A DNA stretch of 64,000 nucleotides from Phymorhynchus buccinoides (GCA_017654935.2 CM065700.1:48124722-48188721); one strand, 5' to 3'. Positions 25,440 to 39,975 are shown, counted from the first letter of the stretch. Numbers and translations are program-made. The notes: generated by a model from the sequence alone, not told the origin.

Positions 25440-25684
25440 CTCTTTCTTTTCTTCTTTGATGAAACAGACGAGCTCGACCTTTTCCTTGGTGCATTCTTTA
25501 CTTTCTCTGCAGTTCGGGATTGTTCTGAACTCGAACTTGAAGAACTGGTACTAGTACTAGCAGACGACACGCTGCCGCTCGAGCTATCGCTTGACTGTGA
25601 TCGTTTCCGGCCATCTCGTTTTCTTTTCTTCGATCTGCTTCTCGATTTCCTCGCAGACTTGTCTGCAGATGATGATCGTGGCAT
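25440..25684 (-). CDS. ARL6IP4: ARL6IP4 (SR-25) exon 1, SR-rich N-terminus
   Basis: Start ATG at 25684-25682, the first methionine of an SR-rich frame. Encodes MPRSSSADKSARKSRSRSKK, RKRDGRKRSQSSDSSSG, a Ser/Thr run, then KNAPRKRSSSSVSSKKKRKR. Donor AAAGAG|GTAAGC after 25440; leaves in phase 2. Arg/Ser-rich N-terminus followed by poly-Ser fits ARL6IP4 (SR-25/SRp25), thought to act in nuclear speckles and nucleoli. Joining exons 1-5 (245+302+124+70+54 = 795 nt) gives 264 residues plus stop, close to vertebrate lengths. Confidence 0.93.
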
Positions 25685-25800
25685 TTTTACAATGCTAAAA
25701 TGTTCAGACCAACTGGAAGTCTTTGATTTTTCTTTGGTAGAGTGTCTTGCGGCGTTTTCCTAGATTCACGCGTGGCCATTTTGCGAATGGCGATTCTCCT
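25685..25800 (-). promoter_or_regulatory. Candidate ARL6IP4 promoter / 5' UTR
   Basis: Immediately upstream of the ARL6IP4 start. On the minus strand, 25795-25765 reads GCCATTCGCAAAATGGCCAC, with an AAAATGGCC motif typical of YY1 sites near TATA-less housekeeping promoters, and several CpGs (ACGCGT). No TATA box. No transcript evidence, so the start site is not fixed. Confidence 0.4.
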
Positions 25801-25942
25801 TAAAACAGAAAACTAGCGAAATTAAACATTTTCCCCCGCCACTGAAATAAGATAAGAAAGCACGCACGCCCTCGCACAACAGCACGCGCACGCGCACACA
25901 CATGCACTCAAGCACGCGTATGCATGCATGCACAAGCCTATG

Positions 25943-25950
<8 letters not shown>

Positions 25951-26001
<51 letters not shown>

Positions 26002-26019
26002 AAATAAAATTCAATCAAT

Positions 26020-26109
<90 letters not shown>

Positions 26110-26190
26110 CTAGATCTCTCTCTCTCTCTCACCTCTCTCTCTTTCTCTCTCTCACCTCTCTCTCGCTCTCTCTCCCTCTCAGTCTCTCTC
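25951..26190 (+). repeat. (CT)n containing a 25-bp LINE tail
   Basis: (CT)n from 25951 to 26190, broken at 25999-26024 by TATAAATAAAATTCAATCAA TCAAT. That string matches the 3' end of the LINE at 31205-31235. Later parts include TCTAGATCTC and CACCTC interruptions. Confidence 0.9.
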
Positions 26191-28271
26191 GTTATAGGTG
26201 CTTTAAGCATTTTAACAAAGATATCTTTCTCTCGGATCTGCTTAATTCTGGTTTATCAAAGGTTTATCAATACTGTAATCCAGAGGAAGCCTTCGACTGT
26301 TGGATTAAAACCTTTTGTTATGTTTATAATAAACACGCCCCTATCAGAATAAAACGTGTTAAAAATAAACCTAAACCACCATGGATAACAGATGATATCG
26401 ATCAGGCTTCCTATCTTAGAGATTTTTACAAAGCAACCAAAGACCCTAGGGCTAATGCCCAACGTAACCTTGTAAATTCAATGAAGCGTTCAGCTAAACA
26501 GAAATATTTTAGGGAGTTACTATTAGACAAAAATCCTAAAAAGGTGTGGAGTGCAATTAATTCCTTGACAAACAAGAATTATGTCAAAAAATCACTTCAA
26601 TCAACTACTCCCTCTCCGAACGTATTAAATCAGCATTTTGTATCAATTGCGGAATGTCTTATCCAAAATGATAATTGGAAACAAAATGATCTAAAGACGT
26701 TGAAAGACTTCTGTTTGTCCAAGAATATCCAGTCTACAGTCTCCATTCCGTTACTAACAATATATGAAGTATATGCTGCTCTCACGCACATAAAACAATC
26801 TACAACTAAGGATGCAAATGGATTGGATGGGATAATCCTTAAACTTGCTGCTCCTGTCATCACTGACAGTCTAACCTATATATATAATATATGTATTAGT
26901 AAAAATTACTTTCCAGCTCAACTTAAAAACGCTAAGATTATCCCACTTCACAAGTCTGGTGATGAGAACGAACCTTCTAATTATAGACCTATATCCATAC
27001 TGTCAGTTTTGTCAAAACCCTTAGAAAAACACATCCCAAAACACCTATCTCATCACTTAGAAAAGTATGATCTCCTACATCCAAGCCAATCAGGATTTAG
27101 GAAACAACACTCATGCCACACAGCTCTAGTTAACATGGTTGATACATGGCTAGGAAATATTAATAACAATCAGTATACTGGAATTGTCTTTGCTGACTTT
27201 GCAAAAGCATTTGATGTAATCAATCACTCACTACTTATGAAGAAACTACGTGTTTACAATATAGGTGATCAAGTGTGCCAACTGCTTGAGTCATTTTTAT
27301 CAAACAGACAACAACAAGTATGCACTGGTCTTCATCAGTCTTCTTCTCTCCCAAACAACTATGGTGTTCCACAAGGTTCAGTTTTGGGCCCACTGTTGTT
27401 TTTATTATATATCAATGATTTACCTTTGCTTGTTAAAGACAATTGCAATCTCTTTGCGGACGATAGTTCAGTCGAATCCGCTCATCCTTCATTACACGTT
27501 TTGTCATCTAATATTCAAGAAAATGTAAATCAACTGGCCAGATGGGCTGAACTAAATCACATGTGTCTGAACCCAAACAAAACTAAGTATATGTGTTTGA
27601 CAACCAGACAGAAACGCCAAAATCTTTCATCTACTTCATTCCCAATTCACATCTCGGGACAAACAATCGAGGAATCCAGTTCACACAAGGCCCTAGGTAT
27701 AACGATTGATAACAAATTATCTTGGTCAGAACACATAGACATATTAAGTAAGAAGGTATCGCAAAGAATATTTCAACTATCAAAAATAAAACATTTCCTC
27801 AATCTCAATGCCAGGAAGCAGTTCTATTATGCACATATAAATTCACTTATCAGCTATTCCTCTACTTTGTGGGATTCAGCAAGTGCAAATGTTCTAAAAC
27901 CTCTCGTTAGACTGCATAAACGAGCTGTTAAATTGGTGCTGCTCAAATCAACTTCTCTTACGAACAATGATTACAAAACAATAGGTATATTACCTTTTAA
28001 ATTACAGTTGGAGCATAACAAAGCAAGGATGATGCACAAAATCATGACCGGAAATGCTCCTCAATCTTTAATCGACCGCTTCTCGATAAACAGTTACAGG
28101 CAGTCAAACAAACTACTAATTCCAACCCCAAGATTAGACTTATTTAAAACCAGTTTAATATACAGTGGTGGATCTTACTGGAATAATTTGCCAGCCACCT
28201 TAAAAGCGACCAAACGCCCAGCATCCTTCAACAAACTAATGAAGAACTACCTAATGAACAAACTCCACTGA
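26190..28271 (+). pseudogene. LINE reverse transcriptase, 5'-truncated but open RT frame
   Basis: One frame is open from the (CT)n edge through TGA at 28269-28271; the first Met is at 26481, but the frame runs in from upstream (RYRCFKHFNKDIFLSDLLNS ... KPPWITDDI), a linker normally found between endonuclease and RT domains. From that Met: RT motifs FADFAKAFD (about 236), YGVPQGSVLGPLLFLLYIND (about 294), FADDS (325-329), with a C-terminal thumb ending WNNLP. Jockey/CR1-superfamily-like. The endonuclease is missing, so it is truncated rather than active, yet no internal stop is seen, suggesting a fairly recent insertion. Confidence 0.88.
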
Positions 28272-28283
28272 CAATGAACAATG

Positions 28284-28425
<142 letters not shown>

Positions 28426-28589
28426 CATCAGGTACATAACATTAGCAAAACATGACTTATTGTATGTTTTACCCAACAGTATTTTCTTATTTTTTTATTT
28501 TTTTTTTTTTTAATTTTTAAACAAATAGCATTAAGTCATTGCTGCCGACTCCGATGGACTAACATAAATAAATATTGAACGTATGCACT

Positions 28590-31337
<2,748 letters not shown>

Positions 31338-31414
31338 GCTCCCACCTCTCTCTCTCTGTCTCTCTCTCTCAGTCTCTCTCTGTGTCTGTCTGTCTTTCAT
31401 CTGTCTCACTTCCA

Positions 31415-31680
31415 CCAAAGATCAAACATATAAACAACATCACATATTAATCTTTCTTATGTAGCTTCTGAACTTCTTAAAAAAAAAGTTTATTCATGAA
31501 ATGGTTAATTTGTACATAAATCTTGTTTTTAAACATATAGGCCTAAACAACATCACATATTACTCTCTCTTATGTAGCTTCTGAACTTCTTTAAAAAAAA
31601 AGTTTATTCATGAAATGGTTAATTTGTACATGAATCTTGTTTTTAAACATGAGGTTTTTAATTTTTTTTATTCACTTTAA

Positions 31681-31716
<36 letters not shown>

Positions 31717-31915
31717 GAAGATGGAGAAAGAAAGTAATTTCTTGTGTTTTGATGTGTTTAAAAAAATGTTTATTCATGAAATGGTTATTTTGTACATAAA
31801 TCTTGTTTTTAAACATGAGGTTTTTTTTTTTTTTTATTCACTTTAAGGGGGGGGGGGGGGGGGGGGGGGGAGGGAGAAGATGGAGAAAGAAAGTAATTTC
31901 TTGTGTTTTGATGAT
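31415..31915 (+). repeat. Tandem duplication with long poly-G tracts
   Basis: Three to four partial copies of a 120-180-bp unit: AAGTTTATTCATGAAATGGT, TTGTACATAAATCTTG, TTTTTAAACATGAGG, CACTTTAAG, a G run (31681-31715, 35 G; 31847-31870), then GAGAAGATGGAGAAAGAAAG. Lies between two (CT)n tracts and upstream of the LINE 3' end at 32165. Confidence 0.85.
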
Positions 31916-32099
31916 ATCATACTCATAATGCATTTGTTTAGATTGATTTTTTTGTCTTCCTCCACAATGTATTTCCTGATTCTTGTGAATTCAATTTATA
32001 TTAGTTCATACTGATTACTGGGATGTGTGCGAGGTTGGTGGTGGGTGGGGGAGGGTGGATGGGTGTATGAATGTGCAGCTTTTTGCTTTGTTTTGTTTT

Positions 32100-32341
<242 letters not shown>

Positions 32342-32518
32342 AGTTTTCCTTCTCAATCTTAATTAAAATACACTTATGATTAGTTACTGTATTAATGAAT
32401 GCTCAAAAACGCGACAGCCGTGCCAGTTTCTAAATCTTCTTTCCGTTAAGCAACCACCGTCAACATTTTGACAGTTCGGTCGTTATAACTGTGAAACAAA
32501 ATAAACAATCATGAGAAA

Positions 32519-32590
32519 GGACTCTTCAAGAGACCGCGAGGCCTAGTTGTCCGAAAAGCCTGACCTAACATGACCTTAATAAATGTTTTT
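32519..32590 (+). mobile_element. CR1-like LINE 3' hairpin with degenerate pentamer tail
   Basis: GGACTCTTCAAGAGACCGCG AGGCCTAGTTGTCC, then CTGACCTAACATGACC. GGAC...GTCC can pair around a CCGCGAGGCCTA core as in the other LINE 3' ends listed here. No coding part remains next to it. Confidence 0.6.
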
Positions 32591-32629
32591 GTAGTCTTGT
32601 TCACTTGCGGTTTGCAACCATTCTGTGCG

Positions 32630-32791
32630 CCCAAATCATGTGACGTCAACAAAAACACGCTAGACGGAAAAATGGAGTCCAAAAGCAGCTTTGCAAGTTT
32701 TAGCTAGACTCTTTACATCGAAACTCGTCATTTCAATCTCCAATAACTTGTTTGCGTGTGTTAGGATTGCTGTTGAAAGGTAAGCGACAAG
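32630..32791 (+). promoter_or_regulatory. Candidate promoter and first exon
   Basis: TGACGTCA (32641-32648, a consensus CRE) is followed by a short unique stretch ending GTTGAAAG|GTAAGCGA, a good donor at 32791/32792. It is on the same strand as TMEM248, whose start codon is ~9.7 kb downstream with a splice acceptor directly before it. An untranslated first exon of TMEM248 is possible. Purely motif-based. Confidence 0.25.
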
Positions 32792-32910
32792 GTCTGAATA
32801 TCGATTGCTTCCATTTTACCGAGGAAAATGCGATCAAACGCATTTATGTAGCGAGTGTTGCACTCAGTTTTTCACTCAGAGTGAGACTGACCAGAGGCAG
32901 AGATATAGTC

Positions 32911-35900
32911 AGGTCAGGTCAGGTCAGGTATTTGGACGACCAGGCCTTGCAGCCTCTCAATGCGTCCTTCCTTTTGGTTAGTTTGGCAATTGCTGTGGCG
33001 GTTTTTAGCATCCATTTTGATGCACTAATCATGGATGTACTTTAACAGGGCAATTTTTGGATCACTGTCTAGGAGGTTTTTGAATTTGTTAGTATCTGAG
33101 GCCAGTTTAGTATGTGCAGGGAGGTTGTTCCAATATTGGGTGACTGTTAGAAAAAAAGTTTTTTCTAATGTTACATTTTCTAATAAGACAAAATTTGAAG
33201 AAAGCATTTGGATAAATTTTTCAAATACTGAAGGTATAACTACTCTTATTGGGTGTATTTACAAAAGCCCCAGTACAACAGACGGAAATGAAGAAACATT
33301 ATTTAAACTATTAAATGAGGATCACATTTCTACTTTCGATAAAGTGTGTATAGTGGGGGATTTTAATTTCCCTAATATTGATTGGAAGGGTACTTGGACT
33401 GGTACTAAAGAACATAAATTTACAGAAAGTTTAAATGACGCTTATTTGGTTCAAATGGTTAAACACCCCACAAGACGACGGGAAGGGCAAAAATCCAATA
33501 TTTTAGACCTAGTACTTGTAAATGACGACTCTTTAATCTCCGATATTGAGCACCACTGTCCCTTAGGGAAAAGTGATCACGACATATTGATATTTGAGCT
33601 GTATGCGAACATAGAACAAAGTACAACTAAAGAATTTTATAGATATAACTTTAAAAGGGGAAACTATAGTAAAATGAGAGAGGAACTGAGTAGCGAAGAC
33701 TGGCCAGTATTGGTCGATATGGAGGTAGATCAGACTTGGGAACTAATTAAAGGAAAAGTGTTAAATAGTCTAGAGCAAAATGTACCTAAAGTAAAAGTGT
33801 GTGTTAATAAAAAAGTAAATCCTTTTTGGATGAATAATCAACTGCTTAGAATAATAATTAAAAAAATATCATGCATTCCAAAGATTTTTGAACACCAAAG
33901 GAGGAAACGATTATTCTCTTTATATTCAATAGAGAAACAAATGTAATAAACAAATTAAAGCTGCTAAAAAGGAATATGAAAAGAATATAGCAAAAGATTG
34001 CAAGCTTAAACCCAAGAGATTTTGGAAATATGTACGAACTAAAACTAAATGTAAGTCATGTATAAGTCCCTTAGTTAAGGAAGATGGTGGCGTTGCTCAA
34101 ACAGATATGGAAAAAGCTGACACTCTAAACAGGTTCTTTTCTAGTGTATTTTCGAAGGAAGATCTAGATAATTTACCTCCAAGTAATCTCGCTGGTTGGT
34201 CTGATGGTAAGACAGTTGCAGACATAGTCATAACACCAAAAGCTATTGAAACAAAGTTGTACGAATTAGATGTAAATAAAGCACATGGTCCTGATGGTAT
34301 TCCACCTAGAGTTTTGAAAGAACTCAGTAAAGAATTGGCTGCTCCATTAAGTATACTTTTTAATAAGTCAGTCAGTATGGGAACTATTCCCGGGGATTGG
34401 AAAAACGCCTATGTTACAGCTATATTTAAGAAAGGTACCAAGAGTGACCCAGGAAACTATAGGCCAGTTAGTTTAACATCTGTGACTTGTAAAGTTTTCG
34501 AATCCATTATAAGAGATGTAATTGTTGATCACATGAATGTAAATAATCTTTACACCGAATGCCAACATGGTTTCCGAAAACACAGATCTTGTGTCACACA
34601 GCTACTTAAGGTTATGCAGGATTTGACAGATTTTTTTGATAAAGGTGAAAATATTGATATGATTTACTTAGATTTTAGAAAGGCCTTTGATTCGGTTCCC
34701 CATCAAAGATTACTTATTAAGTTAGAATATTATGGTATAACAGGTAATATATTAGGATGGATTAGAGATTTCTTAAAAGGAAGAAAGCAGGCTGTCAGAG
34801 TTGGAAATGCTTATTCAGAAAATGTTAACGTTGTAACTATGTAAGTGGTATACCCCAAGGGAGCATACTTGGTCCAGTTCTTTTTACAATTTTTATAAAT
34901 GATTTGCCTCAAGAGATTATTAGTTCCTGCAAAATATTTGCAGATGATACTAAGCTTTACAATACTACTGCAAATTTTATGTTATTGCAAAAGGATGTAG
35001 ATTCCTTAGTAAATTGGTCAGAAACCTGGAAGTTGTACTTCAATGCGTCTAAATGTAAGCTTATGCATTTAGGTAAAAACAATCCTTGTAACCAATATAC
35101 TATGAAGAATGGTGATACTATAAATGAAATAACAAAATGTACGGAAGAGAAGGATTTAGGTGTGATAATGGATAAAACCCTTAAATTTGATTGTCATATT
35201 CACGAAGCTGTAAAGAAGGCAAATAAAATGCTAGGAATTATTAAGCGAACCTTTTGTTACATAGATAATGATATTTTTTTACATTTGTTTAAAGGATTAG
35301 TTAGACCTTGTTTAGAATACGGAAATGTTGTGTGGTCTCCATATTTGAAAAGACAATCACTGATGATAGAGAGAGTGCAAAGAAGGGCTACAAAATTGAT
35401 AAGAGGATTCCATAATTATTCCTACAGGGAAAGACTAGAGCTCCTTAAATTACCTTCTTTAAAGGCTAGAAGAGTCAGGGGTGATTTAATTCAATGCTTC
35501 AAAATATTTAATATTGATGACCTAAATATACAAGATTTTTTTAAATTATCAAATGTTGATAAAACTAGAAACAGTGTTGACAAAATATTTATTGAATATA
35601 GTAAGACTAACATTAGAAAATACTGTTTTACTAACAGAACTGCACCTTTGTGGAACAAGTTACCAACTAATATTAAGCAAGCACCTAATATAAACACTTT
35701 CAAAAATCTATTAGATAACTGGGAATATTATAAAAATTTGACATATGAATATGATGAATGATTATCTAAAACCTGAGTGCACAATAAAACCTTGTACGTT
35801 AAAAATCTCTATTAAGGATGGGACGCTTGAAAGCCTAACGGCTATGTTTTTAGTCCCTAGTATATAGTAGTAACCTAACCTAACCTAACCTAGTTCTGCT

Positions 35901-36440
35901 GTACCTGGTTAGGATCTTAAGTTCACTATTACGGGTTCTTATTTCGTTAGACAAGTGAAACAAGCCTTTGTTAGTATTGTCAGTGCCTTGAAGAATCTTG
36001 TAAACATTTATCAAATCTCCCCTTAGTCTTCTGTATTTTAAAGATGGCAAGTCTAATTTACTTAGCCTGTCCTCATAATCCAAATTTTTCATGGATTTTA
36101 TCAGTTTGGTTGCTCTCCTCTGTACCTTCTCAATTGCACTGGACTGTCGTTTAAGAAAGGGATTCCAAATTATATTGCCATACTCAAGATGAGGCCGTAT
36201 TAAACATTTGTAAAGATTTATGAACACCTCTTTATTTAAGTTTTTAAAACTCCTTCTGATCAAGCCCAGCATCCTACTGGCTTTATTTATCGCTGTTGTG
36301 ATGTGCTTATCAAATTTGAGTTTTGAATCAAATATAACCCCTAGGTCCTTCTCCTCTGTACAAGTATCTAAAACATGCTTAGATGAGCCATGAGTAATTT
36401 CATATGCTTTACTTGGATTATTGTACCCCGCGTGCATAAC
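32911..36440 (-). pseudogene. CR1-like LINE B, C-terminal part, split by LINE A
   Basis: Minus-strand RT C-terminus in two pieces: 36440-35891 (GYNNPSKAYEI, EEKDLGVIFDSKLKFDKHI, KCLIRPHLEYGNIIWNPFLK, KVQRRATKLIKSMKNLDYED, DLINVYKILQG, ILTRYSRT) and 33173-33025 (NIRKNFF, then after a frameshift TQYWNNLPAHTKL and FKNLLDSDPKI). Its 3' UTR has the GGAC...GGCTGCAAGGCC...GTCC hairpin and ends in four CTGAC repeats (32911-32933). The plus-strand LINE A (33174-35890) separates the pieces. Confidence 0.9.
33174..35890 (+). pseudogene. CR1-like LINE A: endonuclease C-terminus, full RT, 3' tail
   Basis: Order of parts: endonuclease C-terminal motifs GCIYKSPS, GDFNFPNIDW (33358-33387) and KSDHDILIF (about 33570); linker; RT with GNYRPVSLTSVTCKVFE, YLDFRKAFDSVPH, SGIPQGSILGPVLFTIFIND, FADDTKLY; thumb ending LWNKLP and FKNLLDNWEYY; stop at 35759-35761. 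Lesions: frameshift in an A-run near 33865, in-frame TAG near 33930, frameshift near 34840. The 3' UTR has GGGAC...CTAACGGCT...GTCCC and ends in a TAACC tail (35868-35890). 5'-truncated; inactive. Confidence 0.92.
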
Positions 36441-36525
36441 CGGGTATAGTATAGTATAGTATAATATAGTGTGGGACTGGCTCAAGCCTAAGCCTCGCGG
36501 CTTATAAACGTCCCTTCATTGACAC
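36440..36525 (-). mobile_element. CR1-like LINE C 3' end with TATAC tail
   Basis: The minus strand reads GGGACGTTTATAAGCCGCGA GGCTTAGGCTTGAGCCAGTC CC, then ACACTATAT and about four TATAC repeats, which abut the 5'-truncated start of LINE B. Same nested hairpin as LINE A and the 40976 copy but with a different pentamer tail. The neighbouring 36526-36734 shows no coding sequence. Confidence 0.7.
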
Positions 36526-36734
36526 TGTTTTGTTTGCATAAGCATGCCTTTTAAAATTATGATTGTAATTCAATCATCATGTTTAGATCATCATAGATCT
36601 CTGGACTGACTCAGTCTTGAAGTTGAACGAAATATATTTATTAAATTGTTGATAGTTGAGTTACTACAGTTAGGCCTAGATTTAGGTATTCCAAAGCCCT
36701 GCCTTGCAGCTGTGACAAACTGCCCAGAATGCCG

Positions 36735-37300
36735 ATTTTTGCTTGTTTTCAACTTTCATTTTTTCCTTCCTGAATGAAAATTATGAATAAAAACTCATAC
36801 CAAATTGTACTTCTGTCTTTTGTGGTTCTATTGGTGTGCTTTTTATTCTTGTGTATGATGTGTTATTATTTTAAAACATTTGTTGAAAATACCAACCGTA
36901 TTGGAGTTTTTGGCCGCCGACAAGCCTTCTGACTAAGGCCGTCGGCACCCCCCGGCACTTCATGGCTTTGGATGAGCCTGCCCATTTACTCAATATTAAC
37001 TAAAGTGGTTCTATCTAAAAGGAAATTGAATGCTCTTTAAAACCATGCACTTTTTGAAAGGGTGGGGTCATGTTAAGCTGGTTAAAATTTAGTTCAAACT
37101 TTTCAAAGTAAAATTTCTGATCGAAAATGACAACATTTTTGCGTGAAAGTTACACCGATCGAAAGCTTGAGGTTTTCTCTTCCCGTGACGACATGTTCTA
37201 TTTGTATCCGACCAATGGGCAGGCTCAACCACGAACCCAAACTCCGCGGAGCGCGTGACCTCATTCAGCCATTTACAACTAGCCGACAAAAATGGCGCAC
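36735..37300 (+). repeat. Left arm of ~550-bp inverted repeat
   Basis: Pairs with 39415-39975. Shared strings (this arm): CATACCAAATTGTACTTCTG, GTGTATGATGTGTTATTATT, CTTCATGGCTTTGGATGAG, GAATGCTCTTTAAAACCATG, TTTTTGAAAGGGTGG, ACCAATGGGCA. Divergence is mostly single substitutions and short indels. The outer end is near TTTTCAACTTTC. No transposase recognised in the arms. Confidence 0.88.
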
Positions 37301-37384
37301 GCACGACAACGCTAACAGAGGTTCAGTTTCATCGCGAAAATATTGCCCATCTTGAAATTATCTACGATATTGATTCCATGCTAG
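37301..37384 (+). promoter_or_regulatory. Candidate first exon with GTGAGT donor
   Basis: Directly inside the left arm, after a CCAATGGGC (CCAAT-box) and a GCGCGTGACCTCA stretch, comes a CpG-containing segment ending TCCATGCTAG|GTGAGT. In one frame it encodes TEVQFHRENIAHLEIIYDID without a stop. It could be an untranslated or coding first exon, for TMEM248 or for a gene inside the inverted repeat. Confidence 0.3.
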
Positions 37385-38374
37385 GTGAGTATTGCTGTTT
37401 AAGATTATATTCGTGCATTTTTTATGCATATATGATGTTGTAAAGTTTTGTATTTCCGTAAAACATGACATCGTTCTTGAGCTAGAAATCAAATCTTTGA
37501 CACGGCGAGCAGTCGAGTACTATCGAAGCCGAGCTAATTTTTTCTCATCATGTAAACCGATTATAACCATTATAGATGTTTTGGAAAAAGCCTATTATTA
37601 ACGCTTAAAGATGTAATTAGGAATAAAATTGAAAGATTTTAAAGAAATCGATCAAAATGTGAGATCACGTGATGTTGAAAAAATGGTCTGTCTGACTAGT
37701 TAGACTGAGTGACTTCCCTTGGCAATATTCGATTCTGTTTTTCGATCGGCCTAGGCCTAGGATCAGAATTATATTTCCTCGTTTTTTGCCCAATACTTAT
37801 TCAAATCAGTAATTGTTTTGGTTAAAATTATTGCGCTTCTAGACTTCTGCATGTATTTTGCAAAAGATTCAACTGTTTGTTTCTGAATTGAAAACCTTTA
37901 GTCAGTAAAGTGAAGCATCTTCAACTTCAAGTTCAACCCAGATTCTGAGATAGAGAGGAATATCATGCTAGGCCTAAGTAAACGTTGTCTTGGCCTAGAC
38001 CTACGGCTACCAACAAAATCGAAACTAGTTAATGCTAAGCAAAACTACAAAAAACAGTCAATTGTTCTCAATATTGTGTTTCATTAACAATGAACAGATA
38101 CTGGAGAATGCACACACTAACAGTAACAATACATTGAATGATTGATAAAGGTCTGCTGTTTCTCATTCACAAACATGAGATTTTGATTTCTGCACGCTTT
38201 ATTTTACACACACACACTACAAGGAACTTAACTCAAGCACCTAGCAACCCAATAATAAACATACAATTAAAGACCCAACTGGGTTATATGCACACACACA
38301 ACACACAATGCATGTGGATGTACCTGAATTAAGACGATTTGATGCAGTTTCAAGTTTCAGGCAACTGACTTCCT

Positions 38375-38379
<5 letters not shown>

Positions 38380-38409
<30 letters not shown>

Positions 38410-38591
38410 GACATGGGAATTGTCCGCAATTTTTTTTTTTTTTTAAGGCAAACTTTTACTAAAAGTTTTAGTTACTAAATACTTCAATTTTTAGAATATT
38501 ATATTTTAATGCTGTAAAAATGAGGGCTTTTCAGAATTTTTTTGTCTCTGACAATTCCCATGCCTGCTCTCTCTCTCGCGCACACACACGC

Positions 38592-38628
<37 letters not shown>

Positions 38629-38640
38629 GGGGAGAGAGAG
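38380..38640. mobile_element. 161-bp TIR element inside (CT)n, then (CA)n
   Basis: Element 38407-38567: ends GCAGACATGGGAATTGTC and, reverse-complemented, GCAGGCATGGGAATTGTC (one mismatch in 18). (CT)n lies on the left (38379-38406) and CTCTCTC on the right, consistent with insertion into a CT tract. AT-rich interior without coding. (CA)n follows at 38580-38626. Confidence 0.75.
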
Positions 38641-39204
38641 ACTAAATATGCGCTTAAAATTTTAAAAACGAAGTTCAACAAAGACATAATATAATTATAA
38701 TAATTTTATTAATAGCTCACACACATGCAAATATGCATGCACATAGGCACATAACCTTTCTCTCGTTCTGTGTGTGCGACTAAATTAATACAATGTTCTA
38801 TTGCATTGCCTGACCTAGGGCCCAACATACGTGGTCGTCAACGACTGACAGGAAGTCAACTACCACCTGATGTGATTCATAATCACACCGTACTGGGAGT
38901 GAGCCAATTAGGAGTTTTCAAATAAATTTGGGAGATTCGCTTCAGATTATTTAAATATTAGCTTCATTTTACTTTGTCTTTGAAAAAAAAGATGGGAAAA
39001 TTATATTTCAGGTGGGGGAAAAAATTGGACTGTGGATTGAAGTTGTTTTTTTCCCTCAAGTTTAAATTCATGTAAGGATTTCACAACAGAATCTTAACGC
39101 AAAGCACTTGTGTCTTGCTTAGTTGCTAAAGATGAAAATATATGGAAGTATTCATTTAGGAAAATAAAAGTTAAATCAAAGAACTGACGCATATATTCTG
39201 TTTT

Positions 39205-39347
39205 ATTATGCTGCAGGTGGCGAAATGGTTCCAAGATCTGATTCCTGGTTCCGGGTTTCCACCTGAACGTGCCAGGAACCTCTCAGGACTGACGGAAACT
39301 CACCTGTCAAAGCATTGCTTGTCAAAGAATTTGACATTGTCACTTTG
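39205..39347 (+). other. Exon-like open segment between inverted-repeat arms
   Basis: A pyrimidine-rich TTTTATTATGCTGCAG acceptor-like site precedes a frame reading VAKWFQDLIPGSGFPPERAR NLSGLTETHLSK... to TGA at 39345-39347. Joined to the donor at 37384 the phase selects another frame that stops after about 16 codons. No family recognised; a non-coding exon or chance are both possible. The rest of 37385-39414 shows no other gene-like signal. Confidence 0.25.
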
Positions 39348-39414
39348 AATAATGCATACGGCATAACTCAATCAAGTCTATGTGCATCATGCAAAAATAT
39401 TTGTTTTTTGTTCC

Positions 39415-39975
39415 TTGTTGTATTGTTGTCCGCCAGCTAGTGAATGATCACTTGACGTCACGCGCTGCACGCCTTTTTGGCAATTGTTTGAGCGTGCCCA
39501 TTGGTCGGATAAAAATAGAACATGTCACGGGAAGAGGAAACCCCAAGCTTTCAATCGGTGTAACTTTTATGCAAAAATCTTATTTTCGATAAGACATTTT
39601 ATTTTGAACAGTTTGAACTAAATTTTAACCAGCCTAACATTGCCCCACCCTTTCAAAAAGTACATGGTTTTAAAGAGCATTCAATTTTCTTTTAGATAGA
39701 ACCATTTTAGTTAAAATTGAGTAAAGGGGCACGCTCATCCAAAGCCATGAAGTGCCGGGGGGTGCCGACGGCCTTAGTCTGAAGGCTCTGGCGGCGGCCA
39801 AAATCTCCAATACGGTTGGTATTTTCAACAAATATTTTAAAATAATAACACATCATACACAAGAATAAAAAGCACACCAATAAAACCACAAAAGACAGAA
39901 GTACAATTTGGTATGAGCTTTTATTCATAATTTTCATTCAGGAAGAAAAAAAAAGAAAGTTGAAAATGTGAAAAA
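39415..39975 (-). repeat. Right arm of ~550-bp inverted repeat
   Basis: Reverse complement of 36735-37300 with scattered differences. It contains TGACGTCA (39453-39460, a CRE consensus; the left arm has the diverged TGACCTCA) and GCCCATTGGTCGG. Outer end near GAAAGTTGAAAATG. Sequence 39976-40810 is AT-rich and shows nothing recognisable. Confidence 0.88.
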
